NCBI GenBank assembly: GCA_964403185.1
Contig: CAYOFK010000097.1
Coordinates: 1 to 11,225, forward strand
DNA length: 11,225 nt
Origin: CAYOFK01 sp964403185
GTDB lineage: Bacteria > Bacteroidota > Bacteroidia > Bacteroidales > VadinHA17
Reading direction: 5' to 3'
Shown: piece by piece, positions 7,301 through 11,225 of the stretch
How positions within the stretch are numbered: position 1 is the first letter of the stretch
How the letters are laid out: each line of letters opens with the position of its first letter
Translations under genes and position numbers: made by a program
The notes under the pieces: generated by a model
Database searches by the model: none
What the model was told of the DNA's origin: nothing
Seen by the model: only the letters and a program-made list of their open reading frames with translations

Positions 7301-8194
7301 AATGGCAATCCGGTGATGGAATTCAGAGTACAGGACAAAATCCTGTACAGCGGAAAAGCCTCCGTAAATCAGGGTGTCTTTGAATTTTCCTTCATTGTTC
7401 CGAAGGATGTCTCATTTAAATCCGGTACAGGAAAAATCAGTTACTATTCAAAAACCGCTCAGGGAGCAGTCGATGCCAGGGGTTATTTTGGAGGTTTTGA
7501 AATTGGCGGGTTTGCAGACACTATTGCAGAGGATACAACCGGACCGGTCATTAAACTCTATATGAACGACGACAAATTTGCAAACGGCGGAATCACAGAC
7601 CCCAATCCCGTGATCTATGCCACAGTTACAGACTTTTCAGGCATCAATACTCTCGGCACGGGAATAGGTCATGATATCACCGCCATACTTGATGATGATT
7701 TTAGCAACCCCATGATACTGAACCGGTATTATGAATCATTTATTGACAGCTACCAGGGCGGCACCATCCGGTATCCTCTGACAGGCCTCACAGCGGGGAA
7801 ACATACTCTTTGTCTGAAGGTTTGGGACATCTATAACAACGCATCCGAACGATGCCTGGAGTTTGAGGTCACAACCTCGGTCACCCCTGTTTTAAGGAAG
7901 CTCTACAATTATCCCAATCCCTTCAGGAACAGCACCTCATTTATCCTGGAACATAATCTGGGAGATTCAGACCTGCAATTAGAAATTCTTATTTACAACT
8001 TATCAGGTCAGATAATAAACATCATAAAAGAACGTTATTATTCACCGGGATACCGTTTGGGCCCGGTTATCTGGGATGGGACCGACAGCTATGGGAATCA
8101 GGTCGGGGCCGGTATATACATTTATAAGGTCCGGGTTTTCTCTGAGGCAGGTGCGTATCAGGAGATCAGCAATAAATTGATGAAAGTTAAATAA
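4358..8194 (+). CDS. porU: Type IX secretion system sortase PorU
   Basis: PorU is the cell-surface cysteine protease that cuts the C-terminal signal from T9SS cargo and joins the cargo to anionic lipopolysaccharide, within the PorU-PorV-PorQ-PorZ attachment complex. The 1278-aa protein has a signal peptide (residues 1-18, ending INAQA) and a long beta-rich N-terminal part. A peptidase C25 (gingipain) domain spans about 530-920, with LLFGDGSYNNR (606-616), catalytic H778 in NYTGHGN, C812 in ITATCEF and LLGDPSM (906-912). Beta domains follow, ending in a sorting-type C-terminal domain from YNYPNPF (1183-1189) that includes WDGTDSYGNQVGAGIY (1239-1254). PorU is known to keep its own C-terminal domain. 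The start is TTG: TAA directly precedes it, and the residues after it form a clean signal peptide. It is first in the porU-porV-ispF block. Both catalytic residues are present, so an active protease is expected. Confidence 0.95.
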   Translation: MKYLFNILILLYGINAQAQDVFIVNKSLPAFRIEKASQDQYRLTADNCEHSYPGSKVPIYRELIPVNKFHRHNIFSLVLIKSLALDPALVKLTDIEEQVPDRFEYKTRLVTVRKKPFIEVEFIPLFKTGPGNIQRVAEYELRVASSSAEGVSESGPKFRQLPGPSVLKQGLWVKLKITQTGIHKITYSELVAMGISDPSRPRIFGNGGRMVPEMNADPRPDGLIENAIWIEKGVDGIFNQGDYLLFYAEGPVVWDYSEADAMFVHTKHLYDEASFYFVTADAGTGKSIPEQGSLTATPTHEVEYYDYCVFREVDTENLIRSGREWFEPISAFTSNSFQFPGSRFQSSATGRILVRTAARSASPTSFEISTGGQSIISLPVSYVNPGNYSSYFAKTASGNTTFTLPRDELEISIGISNSAASESRFWLDYIDLNVRKELYFEGTQMPFRDLQSVGLGATARFHLKNTGEQDMVWDLTDPFYPVRILTEPAGSERTFIHTTDSLREYIVFSPGEAFQAEVMEGLVPNQDLVSVSGMDMIIVSPPEFLGEAGRLAGFRSEQDQMDILIATPESIYNEFSSGKRDAGAIRDFIRQVYKNSSPDQSLKYLLLFGDGSYNNRSDHENNPNRIPTYQSQNSIHYTLSYVTDDFYGLLDDGEGRSMGLIDIGIGRLPVNTVEEAAALVDKIISYTEPQAFGPWRNRICFVGDDGDISDGYTNLHMAQANELCEIVETNQPSFNNQKIFLDAFEKVSSPSGATYPEVNKTLNDAINTGSLIVNYTGHGNERGLAHENILGVNDIHSWTNKYRYPLFITATCEFSRFDDIQQELNGNIALKTSAGEMVLLHREAGGIALLTTTRLVYSYPNFILNKNFYNTVFTTDQDGHRLRLGEVLRITKNQSGSGINKRNFTLLGDPSMTLSFPEHIVQTDSINGKPAAFFTDTLNGLRKYTFKGRITGPDGTLLSDYMGTVYPVIFDKEYLQKTLGNNGNPVMEFRVQDKILYSGKASVNQGVFEFSFIVPKDVSFKSGTGKISYYSKTAQGAVDARGYFGGFEIGGFADTIAEDTTGPVIKLYMNDDKFANGGITDPNPVIYATVTDFSGINTLGTGIGHDITAILDDDFSNPMILNRYYESFIDSYQGGTIRYPLTGLTAGKHTLCLKVWDIYNNASERCLEFEVTTSVTPVLRKLYNYPNPFRNSTSFILEHNLGDSDLQLEILIYNLSGQIINIIKERYYSPGYRLGPVIWDGTDSYGNQVGAGIYIYKVRVFSEAGAYQEISNKLMKVK

Positions 8195-8230
8195 ATAGTG
8201 TTAATTTTATCATACGAAAATGCCAGGAAT

Positions 8231-9418
8231 ATGATATCAAACGGGAATAAACATTTATGTGTATTAATGGGCCTGATCTTTGCTTGTACAAGTGTAAACG
8301 CACAAATTACCAGGGGAGAAGTCACAGGCCAGATCAATGCCATCCAAACAGCCGTTCCATTCCTCACCATTGCTCCTGATTCCAGATCCGGTGCCTTGGG
8401 GGATGCTGGCGTAGCCATATCCCCGGACCTTAATTCACAGCATTGGAACATTGCAAAATATGCTTTTATTAAGGGAACCGGTGGTGTTTCAATATCTTAT
8501 TCTCCCTGGTTGAGACGGCTTATCGGCGATATCAATCTGGCATACCTTTCCGGCTACTACAGAATTGACAAACGACAGGTGGTGAGTACAAGCCTGCGGT
8601 ATTTTTCACTTGGAAACATCACTTTTACGGATATTTTCGGAAACACCACGCGTAATTTTAATCCTAATGAGTGGGCTTTTGATGTCGGGTATTCAAGGGC
8701 TTTTTCAGACTACCTGTCCGGAGGCATAGCCTTCAGGTTTATCCATTCCAATTTAACCGGCGGGCAAACTGCCGGCAACACAACGGAAACCAAACCGGGG
8801 AATTCATTTGCAGCTGATGTTGCCATTTATTACAACCGGGATATTGACCTTGGGGCCATGGATGGCAATGCCGGATTTGGGGTGAATATCTCAAATATCG
8901 GGACCAAAATATCCTACACCAGTGACCGGGATCCTGATTTTATACCAACCAATCTAAGAATTGGCGGACTATTCGGAATGGATATTGATTCTTATAATAC
9001 AATAAATTTCACACTTGATCTGAATAAGCTGCTGGTTCCCACACCTCCCATCTGGGATTCTACAGGAAACCAGATCATTGCCGGCAAAGATCCGCGTGTC
9101 TCAGTACCTATGGGAATGGTGCAGTCCTTTTATGATGCGCCCGGAGGGGCCCGGGAAGAATTTAATGAAATTGCCTGGGCCATTGGACTGGAATACTGGT
9201 ATGATCACCAATTTGCCGTCCGGGGAGGTTACTTCTATGAACATGAAACCAAGGGAAACCGCAAGTTTTTCACCCTGGGTGTGGGACTCAAACTCAATAT
9301 TTTCTCCCTTGATTTTTCATACCTTTTACCGGTGGCCCAAAACCACCCGCTCTCCAACACCTTACGCTTTACCCTGGCTTTTGATTTTGATTCATTTCAA
9401 AATCAAAACGGCAAATAA
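8231..9418 (+). CDS. porV: T9SS outer-membrane shuttle protein PorV (LptO)
   Basis: PorV is an outer-membrane barrel of the FadL/OMPP1 type. It takes cargo from the SprA (Sov) translocon by binding its C-terminal domain and delivers it to the PorU sortase. I chose ATG at 8231, giving 395 aa, over an in-frame GTG at 8198 that would add 11 polar residues. From ATG, the sequence MISNGNKHLC leads into a normal signal peptide ending SVNAQ (residue 25), and the length fits known PorV proteins. The family hallmark AVPFLTIAPDSRSGALGDAG lies at residues 41-60. Alternating amphipathic strands follow to an aromatic-rich C-terminus (LRFTLAFDF). It starts 36 nt after the porU stop and is probably co-transcribed. 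FACTS in the signal peptide is not a lipobox of good form, so it is not called a lipoprotein. Confidence 0.95.
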   Translation: MISNGNKHLCVLMGLIFACTSVNAQITRGEVTGQINAIQTAVPFLTIAPDSRSGALGDAGVAISPDLNSQHWNIAKYAFIKGTGGVSISYSPWLRRLIGDINLAYLSGYYRIDKRQVVSTSLRYFSLGNITFTDIFGNTTRNFNPNEWAFDVGYSRAFSDYLSGGIAFRFIHSNLTGGQTAGNTTETKPGNSFAADVAIYYNRDIDLGAMDGNAGFGVNISNIGTKISYTSDRDPDFIPTNLRIGGLFGMDIDSYNTINFTLDLNKLLVPTPPIWDSTGNQIIAGKDPRVSVPMGMVQSFYDAPGGAREEFNEIAWAIGLEYWYDHQFAVRGGYFYEHETKGNRKFFTLGVGLKLNIFSLDFSYLLPVAQNHPLSNTLRFTLAFDFDSFQNQNGK

Positions 9419-9424
9419 CCCTCC

Positions 9425-9904
9425 ATGCAACCAAGAATCGGGATCGGGTACGATGTACATCAACTGGCAGCCGGGCACAACCTTTGCCTTGGCGGTGTGA
9501 CCGTTCCCCACTACAGGGGAACCCTTGGGCACTCTGACGGGGATGTTCTCATCCATGCCATCATTGACGCCCTCCTGGGTGCTGCCGATATGGAAGACAT
9601 CGGGAGTCACTTTCCTGATTCAGATCCGCAGTATAAGGGTATTGACAGTAAGATACTGTTGCGGTTGGCCGTTGAAAAGATAAGGGATGCGGGGTTTGAA
9701 ATCATCAATATTGACAGCACCATCACCCTGCAGGAACCCAAAATCAAGGCCCATGTTGCCCTGATGAAAAAGACCATGGCAGACATCCTCGACATCTCAG
9801 AAAAACAGGTTTCTGTAAAAGCCACAACTACTGAAAAGCTGGGATTCATTGGTAAGGAAGAAGGGGTGGCCTCTCAGGCGGTTGTTTTACTGAATAAATT
9901 ATAA
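9425..9904 (+). CDS. ispF: 2-C-methyl-D-erythritol 2,4-cyclodiphosphate synthase IspF
   Basis: This cytoplasmic enzyme of the MEP (non-mevalonate) isoprenoid pathway converts CDP-methylerythritol 2-phosphate to methylerythritol cyclodiphosphate with release of CMP. It works as a trimer with one zinc per active site. At 159 aa it is of standard length. The zinc ligands D10 and H12 (GYDVH) and H44 are visible, with HSDGD (36-40), FPDSDP (64-69 region) and the signature KATTTEKLGFIGKEEG (132-147), whose threonine and glutamate contact the nucleotide phosphates. ATG at 9425 is only 6 nt past the porV stop, so it is very likely in the porU-porV transcript. No functional tie to T9SS is known; the adjacency appears to be conserved in other Bacteroidota (recall). 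No canonical terminator follows. Confidence 0.97.
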   Translation: MQPRIGIGYDVHQLAAGHNLCLGGVTVPHYRGTLGHSDGDVLIHAIIDALLGAADMEDIGSHFPDSDPQYKGIDSKILLRLAVEKIRDAGFEIINIDSTITLQEPKIKAHVALMKKTMADILDISEKQVSVKATTTEKLGFIGKEEGVASQAVVLLNKL

Positions 9905-9942
9905 CTACATTCTTTCATTAAAACTACGGAGGATCGTCTTTA

Positions 9943-9965
9943 TTCCGGATACCGAAAATCCGGAA
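9943..9965. repeat. Perfect 8-bp hairpin after ispF
   Basis: TTCCGGAT (9943-9950) pairs perfectly with ATCCGGAA (9958-9965) around the 7-nt loop ACCGAAA. It begins 39 nt after the ispF stop. The bases beyond it (CTGACGGGG) are not T-rich, so it is a structure of unknown role, possibly protecting the 3' end of the ispF message. Confidence 0.55.
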
Positions 9966-10055
9966 CTGACGGGGTCTGGGTGGGGAAAAGAGTATTGAAG
10001 TGGTCGTTGACTGTACTCTGGTGATGCCGGAGCCCGGAACCTGTTGAGGCTGTAG

Positions 10056-10179
10056 GCTGAGATTGGTTCATATGCTGAACAATTGGTCTTTCGGATTCAG
10101 GATCTCAGCAAGAAATTAAACAAGAAGACCGTCATCCTGAAACCCAGCCTGCGTAGCTGGACGGGGATTCAGGATCTCA
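10056..10179. repeat. Paired palindromic units with a 15-bp direct repeat
   Basis: GGATTCAGGATCTCA occurs twice, at 10093-10107 and 10165-10179, 72 nt apart. Each copy also lies in an inverted repeat. GCTGAGAT (10056-10063) pairs with ATCTCAGC (10102-10109). ATCCTGAA (10134-10141) pairs with TTCAGGAT (10168-10175), with an inner CCAGC (10144-10148) and GCTGG (10156-10160) stem. The second unit resembles the GTCATCCTGAA...TTCAGGATCTC elements that I recall as scattered through Bacteroidota intergenic DNA. It could slow RNA polymerase from both directions, but no T-run accompanies it. Confidence 0.65.
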
Positions 10180-10210
10180 TTAATGGTTCATAAATATTTA
10201 ATTCCGGAGG

Positions 10211-10274
10211 TTTGAAAATTGAAAAAATATTATTTGTGATTTGATTATTGAAATTTGGAATTTGAGATTTGAGA
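10211..10274. repeat. Degenerate 7-bp tandem repeat (TTTGRRA)
   Basis: From 10233 to 10274 the DNA divides exactly into six heptamers: TTTGTGA, TTTGATT, ATTGAAA, TTTGGAA, TTTGAGA and TTTGAGA. Two further units, TTTGAAA and ATTGAAA, occupy 10211-10224, with an 8-nt AT-rich interruption between. The array ends 15 nt short of the hutU stop codon. It is non-coding and its role is unknown. Confidence 0.65.
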
Positions 10275-10288
10275 TATCATTCGTGGCT

Positions 10289-11225
10289 TCAACGGCGATT
10301 TCTCCATGTTTTTTTTACTGTTCTGGCAATAAACTCAGGATCTGCCATATGGGGTATGGTAACTTTTAATCCGGGGGTCCGTTTCATCTCCCTTTGTATT
10401 GAAAAAACAGCTCCTTCATTTCTGGCCCAACTCCGTCTGGCAATGCCGTTGTTCACATCCCAGTGCAACATCATCCCGATCTTCCGGTCTGTCATTTCAG
10501 TACCATCCAGAACCATACCAAAACCCCCGTTGATTACCTCTCCCCAGCCTACTCCGCCACCATTATGAATGGACACCCAGGAGGCGCCCCTGAAGGCGTC
10601 ACCGATCACGTTGTGGACCGCCATATCGGCAGTGAATTGCGAACCGTCATAAATATTTGATGTCTCCCTGAAGGGAGAATCTGTGCCGGATACGTCGTGA
10701 TGGTCGCGACCCAGAACCACCGGTCCCTTTAATGATCCATTCCTGATAGCATTGTTAAATCTTAAGGCGATCTTCACACGGCCTTCACAATCAGCATAAA
10801 GGATCCTGGCCTGGGAACCTACCACCAGTTTATTCCCGGCAGCTTCCCTGATCCAGAAAATGTTATCCTCTAACTGACGCTTAATCACCGCCGGAGCAGA
10901 GGATGCAATTTCTTCCAATATCTCCAGGGCAATGGCATCCGTTTTTTTCAGATCGTCCGGATCGGATGAAGTGCACACCCATCGAAACGGTCCGAAACCA
11001 TAATCAAAGAACATCGGACCCATAATATCCTGTACATAGGAAGTATATTTATACCGGCCCGGTCCCTGCATAACGTCTGCACCGGCCCTGCCGGCTTCCA
11101 GAAGGAAGGCATTGCCATAATCAAAAAAATACATGCCCCTGGCGGCCAGTTTATTAATGGCTCTCACCTGTCTTCTTAATGATTCACGTACCTTTTCCTT
11201 GAATTCCCCGGGGTTTTCAGAGATC
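10289..11225 (-). CDS. hutU: Urocanate hydratase HutU, 3' part
   Basis: Urocanate hydratase converts urocanate to imidazolone propionate, the second step of histidine degradation, using tightly bound NAD+ as an electrophile. Only the C-terminal 311 residues are in the window; the frame is open to the right edge, so the GTG at 11167 is an internal valine and not a start. The family core is clear: YFFDYGNAFLLEA, MFFDYGFGPFRWVC, a segment with GTDSPFRETSNIYDGS and the glycine-rich SIHNGGGVGWGEV near 10532-10573. The ending, DVNNGIARRSWARNE, favours the long (about 670-aa) Bacteroidota/eukaryote-like branch over the about 556-aa proteobacterial one. The stop is TGA at 10289-10291. It converges on ispF and shares no transcript with the T9SS genes. 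The usual hut partners would lie to the right, outside the window. Confidence 0.95.
   Translation of the reverse strand, partial: ISENPGEFKEKVRESLRRQVRAINKLAARGMYFFDYGNAFLLEAGRAGADVMQGPGRYKYTSYVQDIMGPMFFDYGFGPFRWVCTSSDPDDLKKTDAIALEILEEIASSAPAVIKRQLEDNIFWIREAAGNKLVVGSQARILYADCEGRVKIALRFNNAIRNGSLKGPVVLGRDHHDVSGTDSPFRETSNIYDGSQFTADMAVHNVIGDAFRGASWVSIHNGGGVGWGEVINGGFGMVLDGTEMTDRKIGMMLHWDVNNGIARRSWARNEGAVFSIQREMKRTPGLKVTIPHMADPEFIARTVKKTWRNRR

Larger units (their letters stand above)
9905..10288. other. Gene-free convergent gap rich in repeats
   Basis: These 384 bases separate ispF from the convergent hutU. No open frame of credible length or recognised family was found on either strand, nor a tRNA-like fold. 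The gap contains a short hairpin near the ispF end, a pair of palindromic units sharing a 15-bp direct repeat, and a 7-bp tandem repeat next to the hutU stop. No hairpin with a proper T-run was seen, so how the two converging transcripts end is not evident from sequence. Confidence 0.7.

Noticed and set aside
8198..8230. GTG at 8198 as the porV start
   Set aside because: It adds polar residues ahead of the signal peptide; ATG at 8231 gives a normal signal peptide and the expected family length.
8158..8451. A 97-codon minus-strand frame across the porU-porV junction
   Set aside because: It is antisense to the porU end and the porV signal peptide and hallmark region; composition is that of a shadow.
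9078..9500. A 140-codon plus-strand frame overlapping the porV end and ispF start
   Set aside because: It lies in another frame of two well-identified genes and shows no family signature; a shadow frame.
11165..11167. GTG at 11167 as the hutU start
   Set aside because: The frame stays open to the window edge with family-like residues, and the protein would be less than half its normal length; it is an internal valine.

Overview
The window reads as chromosomal core DNA of a member of the Bacteroidota, probably a Bacteroidales-like lineage. Four things point there: a cluster of type IX secretion system (T9SS) genes, a promoter of the Bacteroidota TAnnTTTG type, AT-rich start regions without clear Shine-Dalgarno sequences, and a urocanate hydratase of the long type found in that phylum. 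No transposase, integrase, CRISPR array, tRNA or rRNA was seen.

Layout. Positions 1-181 carry no gene but hold three consecutive hairpins of REP-like character. A leftward block follows: a PorP/SprF-family protein (3114-4145), gldJ (1532-3031) and murF (182-1465), transcribed in that order. A near-perfect intrinsic terminator sits between gldJ and murF. A 212-bp divergent region (4146-4357) holds a good Bacteroidota promoter facing right. The rightward block is porU (4358-8194), porV (8231-9418) and ispF (9425-9904). A 384-bp gene-free stretch (9905-10288) is full of inverted and direct repeats and a 7-bp tandem repeat. The 3' part of a urocanate hydratase gene (hutU) then runs in from the right edge on the minus strand, convergent with ispF.

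How the genes work together. GldJ is a lipoprotein tied to the T9SS/gliding machinery, and the PorP/SprF-like protein is an outer-membrane T9SS accessory. PorV shuttles exported substrates and PorU is the gingipain-like sortase that removes their C-terminal signals at the cell surface, so four of the seven genes serve one secretion pathway. murF (cell-wall precursor synthesis), ispF (isoprenoid precursor synthesis) and hutU (histidine degradation) are housekeeping or catabolic neighbours. From memory, gldJ-murF and porU-porV adjacency, and ispF next to porUV, recur in other Bacteroidota.

I found no previously undescribed system. The points most worth a second look are the TTG start of porU with a stop codon directly before it, the terminator placed only 18 nt from the murF start, and the repeat-dense gaps at both ends.
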